Positions 56,606-64,000 of a DNA stretch of 64,000 nucleotides are shown one piece after another. Below the pieces are notes generated by a model. That model searched no databases. It saw only the letters and a program-made list of their open reading frames with translations, and had not been told where the DNA came from. Numbering within the stretch: the stretch's first letter is position 1; every line of letters begins with the position of its first letter. The translations under genes were made by a program, and so were the position numbers. This stretch comes from Plasmodiophora brassicae (lineage: Eukaryota; Endomyxa: Phytomyxea; Phytomyxea; Plasmodiophorida), in the NCBI GenBank assembly GCA_036867785.1, contig CP145413.1, positions 1,054,001-1,118,000 on the forward strand. Direction: 5' to 3'.

Positions 56606-59131
56606 ATGAGCTCGGCACCCGGGGCCGACGATGCCCGTGGTCAGTCCGGCGAGGTCCTGTGGGTGTGCTCGACGATTGACCACTGCGGTGCGCAGCCCTG
56701 ATCCGGTCGCAGTGGCGGTTTCCGGCCGTCTGCCATTTCTGCTCGGTGTTCCGGGCCGCTCTCGGCCTGCCCGCGTTCTCGCCCGGCGAACTGGAGAATG
56801 CCGTCCTGGATGCATCGAGCCCGCTTCCGGAACTCCACTGGAAGCTGACGCATATTGGGCAAGACCTTGCGCGATCCCGAAACGCGAAAGCGAGCGGGTC
56901 CTCAACGTCGTCACATTCGCCGGTGGACACACGCTGACGGCCGCTGCCTGCGTAGGTTTCCAGGATGGGAATCGGCTCTGGCAGCCGTGTTAAAGTCGGT
57001 CCAAGTCGAAGAGGAAGACATCGGTGTCGTACTCGGCAGGGTTCCATACGGCGACCTGTCACCTGTTGATCGGGTTTGATGGTCGCGAATCCGTAACGAT
57101 ATGCATGGCCCTCATTCGTGCTACCAGCTTCGTATCCTGCATGTGTTATGTTGCAGGTCCCTAGACGTGTCCGATGAAATATATGCTTTCTGCACCCAGT
57201 CGCCGTCTGAAGTGGTCTGTGGATTGTCGGTGCGTGGTTCCACCGGTTTGCCTGCATCCCAACACTTGTATGCAGGTTGCCGACCCGATTGGCATCGATG
57301 CAAACGGGACTTCATATTACCGTTTCTCAGGTATATGGACCTGTGTGACCTGTTCCCACCTCGGCTCACCTCGTGTCGGTTGCAGATGATGCTTGGCTGT
57401 TCACTGAAAAGGTTAACTCCACCAAGGGGCGGCGAGATGGATCGTCGGAGGATTCCATTGTGTGGGGTGTTGCCACGACCACGCTTGCTGAATTGCGTGA
57501 CCTGGCAACCGCTTTGGATGGTGGCAAGAACGCTTCGCAAAAGGCGTTTGTGAAGCGCTTACGAGAAGATATACTTCCCGCGCTTGATGCTGCAGAAAAG
57601 GTATGATTTCGCAGGCCCACTCGATTCATATCGTCCGTGCTTATTGCTGGGCAGAGCCGTTTACGTAGTGAGTACAAGCGCAACGTTGTCGCATTCATGC
57701 CCAGAAGGCAATCGTCACGTATCCAAACGAAGGTACGGCGACTGGGTTGTCGTTGCCGCCATCTGTTTATTTCGTGCGTCAGATGGCCGAAGAGGAAGAG
57801 CTAAGGGCCCAGCTGGAGGCGGCCGAAGAAGAGGAAAGGATAAAACAGGAAGAACGCGAACGTATCGAGGCTGAAAGACGGGAACTTGAAATTGAGCATG
57901 CACGGTTAGTTCTCCGTTGAGATCCGCGTCTCGAGTCGGCTCAGACATGAAGCATCTGTTTAGAGAATTAAGGGCACAGCGTCGCGAGCAACAACTGCTA
58001 CTGCAAAGAACCGATTCGCCAAGGTATGCTGTCGAAACGGTCACAGCCCCTGATCTGCGTCGATAACAGCGGCAACGTTTAACAGGCCGCGATCCCGCTT
58101 CTCTGGACGACTTGCTGCCGAAGCAGTTGATGACGGCAGCGCTGATGCTGCGATGATTCCGACGGGTGCGGGAAGTGTTCCTGAGCCCCGCGAGCCGCCT
58201 GTCGATGATAATGTTCGCCCTGCCGATTATCGACACCATTCCGCCATCTCGCTGTATTGCTAATCGCATCCTTCCGATATGTCTTGCTGAAACACGACAT
58301 GGCAGGAGTGTCGTGGATAACGACGCCAGTGATGTGGGTGCGAGCCAGCAGGACGGGTCATCAGACACTGCTGCGTCCCTGGTCGCCGTCGAGTCGAAGT
58401 CCTTACTTGACAGGGTGCAGGATCGGTACCCAGGATGAGCAACGCTTGTCGTGGACATCTGCTGACTACAGCGTCAGCAATCTGAGCCGCTCAGGTAATA
58501 ACGGGTCGATGGAGCCGGTCACATCGTTCGAGATGGAGGTGGAGTCTAACGAGTCTGGCCTGGGGACCGCGCCCGACGAAGTCGATTCCATCCGCGCCCA
58601 GAATCATGACCGGTACCGTGGCGGGCATTGGAAGCGTACACACGGCTGACCGTGCCCCTGTCAGGGACATGCCACATGTGCAGGGCAGGCCGGATCGGAC
58701 GCCTCGTACCTCTCCAGCACATGTCATTACCGAGGTATCGTTGTCGAGAACGCAAGGTCCATCTGCCACGGTTCAACGTCTGAACCCGCAGGCTCTCGTG
58801 CCGCCAGCGCCTCATTTCCCTCCGCTGTACGTGCCGCTGCCAATGTGCACCTGGCTGCTGCTGACCACGTTCTAGGGCTCGCAACGCTGAACTGACGTGT
58901 GAGTCGTCCGCCGGCGTGGTCCTGCCTCCCGCCGTCTCCGTTGCCACGACGGCACTGTCCACTACGTCGATGCGGACGACAACGAGCGGCACAGCGTTCA
59001 AGCCGGTAACGCGAAGCCCTCTGTCGACCTGCGCTGAGCCGGCCTACACCGACCGAGCGTCGCTGGACCAGTCCCTGTGTGAACCGTCCCTGTCGGATCG
59101 ATCTGCGGGCGAGCAGTCGGCATCCGAATAG
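56606..59131 (+). CDS. DDT-WHIM domain protein (ISWI-remodeller accessory type)
   Basis: Starts MSSAPGADDAR and splices (GTCAGT...GTGCGCAG) into a DDT domain: WRFPAVCHFCSVFRAALGLP, FSPGELENAVLDASS, PLPELHWKLTHI. Further phase-matched joins build a WHIM domain: FPGWESALAAVLKSVQVEEE, PYGDLSPVDR, LRILHVLCCRSLDVSDEIYA, then VADPIGIDANGTSYYRFSDD and AWLFTEKVN. A charged helix follows (EEEELRAQLEAAEEEERIKQ, REQQLLLQ). The rest is disordered, ending SAGEQSASE at 59131 after an intron with a GTACGT donor near 58825. DDT plus WHIM is the ISWI-contacting module of ACF1/WSTF/RSF1/CECR2 proteins, which set nucleosome spacing. No PHD finger or bromodomain is visible, which makes it minimal. About ten introns were inferred by phase; those around 57607-57780 and 58255-58315 are the least certain. 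Confidence 0.78.
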
Positions 59132-59189
59132 GGGCCAGAGATCCCGTTATTAAACTCACATCCGCTGCAAGCCGAACGCCTCTTCTGTA

Positions 59190-59823
59190 TCACGCGTTTG
59201 GCGGCGGCGCGAATCCAACGCCGATGCAGTGGCCGATGGCATCCCCAGGCGACAGGTACCATTTCGGGACGACAACAACGGAGGCGACGACGGCGATAGC
59301 AGTGCCAACCAGCCCATACACTGTAAGCGGGCTCGGGTGCGTCATGGCAATTCCGATCAGTGACCAGGCGGTGACAACGACGAGGCCGCCCGATTCACGG
59401 CCCAGTTCGGTGCGAGGCGACAGGTCCCATGCGCCATGCTCCAACCGCAGCTCGGTCAGCGTCGTGGCCGCGACCAGCATAACGAGCGCGAACGCAGCGC
59501 GGGACCATGAGCGAACCCCGACGATCGCCAGCACGCACGCGAAGAACGTCGTGCCGTACACGCCGATCCAGAACGCCTTATCCGGATCGCTGATCGCACC
59601 CAGTCAGCATCGCCGCCCGTGCACACCCGCAACGCGGACGTTACTTTTGCTGGACGTAGGCGGCGTACGCGAAGAACACGGCCATGACGGCATGCGGGAC
59701 GGCCAGCGTCGCCCCATCGACGTGCGCCGTCTTCGTCCCCATCGCAAAAACGAACGACCTCCGGCGGGCCACTGCCGTCAGTCGATCTGTCGATGCCGTT
59801 CCGCCCGCAGCGCCCCGTCTCAT
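59190..59823 (-). CDS. TMEM220: TMEM220-family membrane protein
   Basis: Two exons join across an intron at about 59645-59600 (GTAACG...GCTGACTGGGTGCGATCAG), giving AVFFAYAAYVQQNDPDKAFW. The NDPDxxxW motif after the first helix is the hallmark of the TMEM220 family. A second conserved block is RLEHGAWDLSPRTELGRESG. Four hydrophobic segments are visible (AVMAVFFAYAAYV, TTFFACVLAIVGV, AFALVMLVAATTL, VVVTAWSLIGIAM), and one or two more follow (YGLVGTAIAVVASVVVV). The family has no established function. The start is ATG 59823, or 59742 (MGTKTAHVDGATLAV), which begins nearer the first helix. The 3' end lies 58 bp from the stop of the DDT-WHIM gene. Confidence 0.78.
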
Positions 59824-59990
59824 CAGACGGTTCGCGGGTGGGTGTCGCCGTCGTCGGCCGGCGCGTTTCCAGCGCCCGACGGGAACGATCCGCGGTTTCT
59901 TGGCTTGGCCGTCGGGCAGTTAAATACGGAAAGGTGCCGGATCATGCCCGCCCAGTGGGGCGGCCACGCGGCGCCGCACAGTGCAGTCGC

Positions 59991-60003
59991 TAAAATAGCC
60001 GCG
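59991..60003 (+). promoter_or_regulatory. MADS-box-like palindrome upstream of gene D
   Basis: CGCTAAAATAGCC contains GCTAAAATAGC, close to the MEF2/SRF type. It is 39 bp before ATG 60042. Compare the CTATTTYYRG cores upstream of genes A, B and C. No functional evidence. Confidence 0.2.
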
Positions 60004-60041
60004 CGCGTCACTCCGCGGGGTGGGCCCGGCGTGGAGAGGTC

Positions 60042-60671
60042 ATGATGGCCGGCGGCACTCACTCTGGCGGCGCGACGATGAGGATCGCAGCCACGATCAT
60101 CGTCGTCAACGCATGCGTGGCTGTGCTGGCGGCGGGCACCTGGGATGCCGCCATGGGTATGGGGTTGATCAAGCGGTCGGGGAGCGTTGACGCGGCCACA
60201 GTGAGCCTTCAGCATCGGGAACAGAGCCGCAGACGGGTGTCCAGCCGGCGTCATCATCAAGATATCCCACGACCCCGGCGATGGTTGCTGCACCCGTCTA
60301 CGGCGCTGATTGGTGTTGGCGTCGTCGTCCTGATGCGCACGTTGGCTCGTAGGCGCCGTCTGAAACCTGTTGTGCCCCGACCCAAGTCGACCATGAAAGC
60401 GCTGCTGGTTGGGATACCAGCGGTCGCGACATCAGCGTTATTGTGCATGTTCACGCGGCACAAACCGAACCAGGCCTCTCCAGAGGCGTCTCCTCCCGTC
60501 GTCGTTCGTGTGCAGGAACGGCCGCGCTGCTGTATACCGGCATTTCTCGTCATTCTCATCATCATGGCTGTTATCACGGCCGGCGTTATTGTTGCTGTCA
60601 TCGTCTCCAGGCGCCACCAGTCCCGAGACCTGCGCTCCTCCAGCGTTGTCGACGACGACCTTCCGACCTGA
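60042..60671 (+). CDS. Tandem membrane protein D: signal sequence plus three C-terminal helices
   Basis: One exon, 209 residues. A signal sequence is at about 13-32 (MRIAATIIVVNACVAVLAAG), so ATG 60078 is an equally good start. A short basic, polar region follows, then helices at about 86-103 (STALIGVGVVVLMRTLA), 118-137 (ALLVGIPAVATSALLCMF) and 163-189 (CCIPAFLVILIIMAVITAGV), and an acidic tail SVVDDDLPT. The neighbour E has the same order and the same GxPAVA motif in the second helix, so the two are a tandem duplication. The basic linker LARRRRLKPVVPRP recalls LARKKGLANPRP at the same place in tandem-family protein C. The family is unrecognised. Confidence 0.75.
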   Translation: MMAGGTHSGGATMRIAATIIVVNACVAVLAAGTWDAAMGMGLIKRSGSVDAATVSLQHREQSRRRVSSRRHHQDIPRPRRWLLHPSTALIGVGVVVLMRTLARRRRLKPVVPRPKSTMKALLVGIPAVATSALLCMFTRHKPNQASPEASPPVVVRVQERPRCCIPAFLVILIIMAVITAGVIVAVIVSRRHQSRDLRSSSVVDDDLPT

Positions 60672-60968
60672 TGGCGCTCGCTGCCGTATCGGTAACCCCC
60701 AACGCATACCCTATTTCGTCGCCGGCTAATAATGGTACGTCCTTAACATACATTCAACGAAACGTTTCCGGACGTGTGTCGCCCGCCCATAGGCCCCGGA
60801 TGGCAGAGGCGCAGAAATGGTGCGCGCGCAACACAGAAACCTGCGACTGTCGAGCGGAGTGTAGTCTCCCACTGCGGACAGTGGCGAACCATGACGGCGT
60901 GACCCGACAGGGCGTGCTATGAATAGACGGGCGCTCCCGGGCGCCGGCGGCATTCTTGCCCCAGGGGC

Positions 60969-61622
60969 ATGGCGAGATGGAACGACGTTCATGCCCTCCT
61001 GGTCCTGCTCGTCGCCCCGTACATGGTGGGCCTCGTGTCGGCACGAGGGCGCAGCATAAGCGAGGTCGTCAAGCCCGGCAGTATCGGCGGGGGCCGGACG
61101 CCCACACGAGCGTCCAGCGTTCCCGCACCAGGCCGCCTGGCGGATCACGCCTCACGTGCTTCGCAGCGCAATGCGTCCCGAATCACGCCGGCGCACGTGG
61201 CTGCGACCTTGGCCGTCGTGATGCTGCCGGTCGTGCTGAAGAAGGCGCACGACGCGGTTAGAGACAGCAGTCGTCGTCGTGGGCGGCCGCGTTCGCTGTG
61301 GCCTGTCCCGCGCCGCATGTCCTGGAAGAATGTCGTCTTCGGTCTGCCAGCCGTCGCGTTCCCAGTGGCCTGGTGGGTGGCCATTCGACCGAGGCGGCAA
61401 CGTCAGATGCGGAAACACGTTCCACTGCCGCACCTCCATCAACGGGGTGGCCGAACGAACTCACAAGCGGCGCTCTTCGTCCTGATCTGCACGTTCGCGT
61501 TCCTGTTCATCATCGGGCTGGCGTGTGTTGCCTGCAGCGAACGGAGCAGCCGATCGCCGTCTCTATCCGACGACCACCCGCTACGCTTGTCGTGCCACGA
61601 TGTGCTTAGACCGGATCAGTAA
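60969..61622 (+). CDS. Tandem membrane protein E: signal sequence plus three C-terminal helices
   Basis: One exon, 217 residues, starting MARWNDVHALLVLLVAPYMV (signal sequence, likely cleaved near VSA). A Ser/Arg-rich segment with one NAS sequon leads to helices at about 75-91 (PAHVAATLAVVMLPVVL), 120-139 (KNVVFGLPAVAFPVAWWVAI) and 167-189 (AALFVLICTFAFLFIIGLAC). The C-tail is polar (SDDHPLRLSCHDVLRPDQ). It is paralogous to D by order of parts and the GLPAVA/GIPAVA motif, although overall identity looks low. The spacer from D is 297 bp, with CTATTTCGTC at 60711. Function is unknown. Confidence 0.75.
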   Translation: MARWNDVHALLVLLVAPYMVGLVSARGRSISEVVKPGSIGGGRTPTRASSVPAPGRLADHASRASQRNASRITPAHVAATLAVVMLPVVLKKAHDAVRDSSRRRGRPRSLWPVPRRMSWKNVVFGLPAVAFPVAWWVAIRPRRQRQMRKHVPLPHLHQRGGRTNSQAALFVLICTFAFLFIIGLACVACSERSSRSPSLSDDHPLRLSCHDVLRPDQ

Positions 61623-61635
61623 ACGTCCATTCATG

Positions 61636-62150
61636 TTAGAGAACCTCGACCATCCCTAATGGCATCAGACGACTCCCGGTGATCGAGTCGACGAGGATCT
61701 CTACCAGTTCCGGGCAGTCGTACAACAAGCTGGGCTCTGCTCGATCATTGTCGTGTATTACTGGGCGTTCGTTTTCAACGAGGAGACACGTCTGGTGTAT
61801 GGGCGCGGCGCAGACCTGCGTACAAGGCTGACAGGGAAACCCATGTTAGCAAACAGGGCGGCCAGCCAACACACACACGAGCAGAACGGACCATTGAGCG
61901 CAGTCGGCATCCCGTTCGTCACGTGGCTGAGTATGTCAGTGCAGCCGAACGTGGAGTTCTGGCGCACCGACGACGGCCGCCCACAAAGCAAGAGCGGCGA
62001 CGTGCCTTGCACGTTGCCTGCGCGAACAGCAAACGTGTGGGTTGGAAGTCGCAGATAGCGTTGCCGAAAGATCAGGGCCGGGGGTTGCCGCGCTGTAAGC
62101 AACGACATGGGCACGGTGCGCCCCAGCCCATCTCTCCCAGGCGACAATGA
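61636..62150 (-). CDS. Unresolved minus-strand gene, C-terminal part
   Basis: The last exon reads RAEPSLLYDCPELVEILVDS then ITGSRLMPLGMVEVL and ends with TAA at 61638-61636. It is preceded by a plausible 52-nt intron (GTGTCTCC...GATCGAGCAG). Upstream minus-strand frames contain hydrophobic pieces (WSVLLVCVLAG, VAALALWAAVVG), suggesting a small multi-exon membrane protein. I could not settle the exon order, the start, or the boundary with TGS1. Its stop is only 13 bp from the end of gene E, which points the other way. The family is not recognised. Confidence 0.3.
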
Positions 62151-62159
62151 CGGGGAACA

Positions 62160-63065
62160 CAGACCTGGTGCGAACGCCGGTCCGGAATAGAACGTGGTCA
62201 TGTGCGGCCGACCGGGACGGGTACGTCGGGAGCGCGGATTCGACCAGTTCTTCTCCACCCTGACATGGCTCCCGGGGCCGAACACCGACAGGGCTTGCTC
62301 CTGAACAACGATCGTTCATTCGGGCAGGGCAATGATTCTTGGTGGCAGACGCAGCAGTACCTCGTTTGTGTTCCGAGGCAGGGATATGACAACGTTATCG
62401 CTCATCAGACGCGCACACTCGATAACGTCGTGCACGTCCGGTTGAATCGCCCCGAGATCGTAAACCTGTTGCTGCGCGTAACCTGGTCCAGACCAGGGTG
62501 GGCACATGTACACGACGTCGGCACGGCCCTGAGCAGCATCAGCAACAGCGCTCAGCGGGCCGCATGATGCACGCGTTACCTTCAGCTTGGGCGCGACCTT
62601 GCGAAAGTCGCCGTGCACGAACGTGATCCTGTCTGCGACGCCATAGATCGACGCGTTCACCCAGGCGGCCGCTAGCTTGTCCCTGTCGTGGTCGATCGCG
62701 ATGACGTGGTCAAAGTCGAACGCCAGCGCGATAGCGTTGCCGCCAGCGCCGCAGAACCCCTCGACCGCGACCAGCTTGCTACGAAGCGACCCGCGGGCGC
62801 CTTGCACAGCCGAGAAGGTCGTGCGCGCTATGTGCAGAGCAATGGATTCCGGGCACACCGAGTACCACGATTCTACGCAGACCAGCATGTGATCAGTACC
62901 AGGTTGGTGAGCAACCCATTACCGGGTTTACGAACCGCGATCGAGGACGACGCCTCGGTCGTACAGGGAGAACAGGTCGTATCGATGAACGTAGTACTTT
63001 GTGACGTCCACGTCGTCGTGCACTCTGCGATTGTGCCAGCTGGTCAGCATCTCGAAACAGCGCAT
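62160..63065 (-). CDS. TGS1: Trimethylguanosine synthase TGS1
   Basis: The start is taken as ATG 63065; exon 1 reads YVHRYDLFSLYDRGVVLD. A phase-1 intron (GTTCGT...CTGCGTAG) joins this to ESWYSVCPESIALHIA. Methyltransferase motifs follow: FCGAGGNAIALAF (SAM binding), HVIAIDHDRDKLAAAWVNAS, IYGVADRITFVHGDF. Then, across an intron (GTAACG...GCTCAG), comes DVVYMCPPWSGPGY, the family's catalytic PPW motif, and later VVISLPRNTNE spliced to EQALSVFGPGSHVRVEKNWS. TGS1 converts the m7G cap of snRNAs, snoRNAs and telomerase RNA to m2,2,7G. Only the catalytic core is seen; any N-terminal extension is uncertain, and the 3' end near 62160 is approximate. Confidence 0.88.
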
Positions 63066-64000
63066 TGGGGAATCACTGGGTACCTGTGGTCGCTTCGGTC
63101 CCCAGCTGCGTTGCGCCGGCGGTCGCCAACCGGCCGGGAACCTGCCGTGCCGACAGCAACTTTGGATTCGTTCGCCGATGTATCGCGCGCTGTCAGAGGC
63201 AGGCGGTTAGTTAGCATGCTGGGCCTGGGACCGCAGACGGGTACGTCGTACCGCGACGGATCTTGTCGCGTGTGGCGGCGAGCTCGATTTCGTCGCGAGA
63301 GAACAGATTACCCGACCCTACCAGGGACACGCGTCAGCGACAAACAGCAAGAGCGCGTATCGTCAGAGTCGTACTGGCCGCGAGCCTAGCAGCGGCGTTG
63401 TGGTACGAAATCGCCGTCGTCGTTGGGTCGGTCAGGGCGGTCGGTGGCATCGCGTGGAGAGCGTTTCGGATGCGGATGCAGGAGCCCACGATGGCCGTTT
63501 CTGCTGGGTGGGTGCGCGTCAGCGGCCACTGCCCAGGGCGCGCGTAACCGGCCAGCTTACCAGCGTCGATCGCCATCGTCCCCGACAGTGCCGTGTACGA
63601 CGCTGCGACCTGGACGCCCATACCCTTTCTGTAACCAGCCTCCGAACCCGACGGGCACGCGCCACTGTACCTCCGATCGAGGACGGTACCACGCGTAGGC
63701 GAGAATATCTCGACAGGCGATCGAACGTAACGTACCCTTAGGTAGGTTATTCCGGAAACCGATTCGACAATGAATCCCTGCGTTCAGTGGCCACTGCGGT
63801 TGCCGCCGGTGGTCGAACGGAATCGCACCCCGCCCAGCTCGCATCGGCCGACGTCGAACTGGGCAGTAGGCGCCCGTCGGGTCGGTGGCGGCGTGGGCCG
63901 CTCATGTTCCGCGCAGCAAACCCGAACCTGAGTTGGTCGAGGCTAGTGGCTTGGCTGCGGACTGCGGGATCGAACTCCGCCATTGCGCTAAACATAGCGG
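63066..64000. other. Unassigned end of window
   Basis: 935 bp with several competing open frames and no family I can name. On the minus strand, 63621-63334 (VAASYTALSGTMAIDAGKLA, then CIRIRNALHAMPPTALTDPT) and 63995-63747 look most protein-like and could be two exons of one gene. On the plus strand, 63263-63547 has a hydrophobic segment (RVVLAASLAAALWYEIAVVV). I cannot decide between them. Confidence 0.3.

Noticed and set aside
56400-57257. 286-codon minus-strand open frame
   Set aside because: The plus strand over the same bases gives DDT and WHIM domains with consistent splicing. The minus reading is Arg/Pro-rich without a domain.
63935-64000. tRNA-like pieces on the minus strand (TAGCGCAATGG and GTTCGATCCC)
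   Set aside because: The D-loop-like and T-loop-like strings are too close for an anticodon arm between them, and no acceptor stem pairs.
1-64000. Mobile elements, virus-like elements, CRISPR arrays, rRNA
   Set aside because: No transposase, reverse transcriptase, integrase or capsid motif, no long terminal or inverted repeats, no regularly spaced repeat array and no rRNA-like block was seen on either strand.

Overview
The window is eukaryotic nuclear DNA from an organism I cannot place to species. It is GC-rich and very gene-dense, with genes on both strands. Most genes carry short spliceosomal introns of about 46-83 nt. Donors are mostly GTACGN or GTNNGT, a CTRAY-like branch point lies close to the acceptor, and the acceptor is a plain AG. 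TAA, TAG and TGA are all used as ordinary stops, so the standard code fits. The gene content (SLBP, polycystin-2, an SFI1-like protein, MORN repeats, Erv2-like oxidase, PRC1/Ase1, TAF2, THADA, TMEM220, DES1) suggests a free-living, probably centriole-bearing protist, possibly close to opisthokonts or another unikont lineage. That placement is inference. I see no transposon, retroelement, virus-like element, rRNA, convincing tRNA or CRISPR array.

Layout. 1-10.5 kb: the 3' end of a DES1 sphingolipid desaturase, a SAP-domain protein, a doubtful small membrane protein and a very large coiled-coil gene that begins with an MSP/ASH-like beta domain. 10.6-11.8 kb: a MORN-repeat protein. 12.1-18.3 kb: three tandem paralogues (called A, B and C here) of a secreted/membrane family I do not recognise. 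18.4-22.8 kb: a second coiled-coil gene. 23.3-27.3 kb: polycystin-2 and SLBP. 27.5-32.0 kb: a chromatin reader with four PHD-extended-PHD cassettes and a C-terminal chromo barrel. 32.7-40.3 kb: Erv2-like sulfhydryl oxidase, NOC1/CEBPZ, CHMP3, an SFI1-like centrin-binding repeat protein and an unknown membrane protein. 40.9-49.5 kb: THADA, CCT5, a macro-domain protein and RBX1. 49.7-59.1 kb: a secreted CX3C protein, TAF2, PRC1/MAP65 and a DDT-WHIM remodelling factor. 59.2-64 kb: TMEM220, a tandem pair of three-helix membrane proteins (D and E), an unresolved minus-strand 3' end and TGS1.

The conserved genes are mostly single-copy housekeeping functions: transcription initiation, chromatin reading, ribosome biogenesis, tRNA and snRNA modification, folding, ubiquitylation, ESCRT-III and spindle/centrosome. 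They show no operon-like logic. The unusual parts are the A/B/C tandem family and the D/E pair. All five have an N-terminal signal sequence, a disordered region and three C-terminal hydrophobic helices. They may be two branches of one expanding membrane-protein group. Several exon junctions below were worked out by matching phase and protein family. Where a junction did not resolve, the entry says so.
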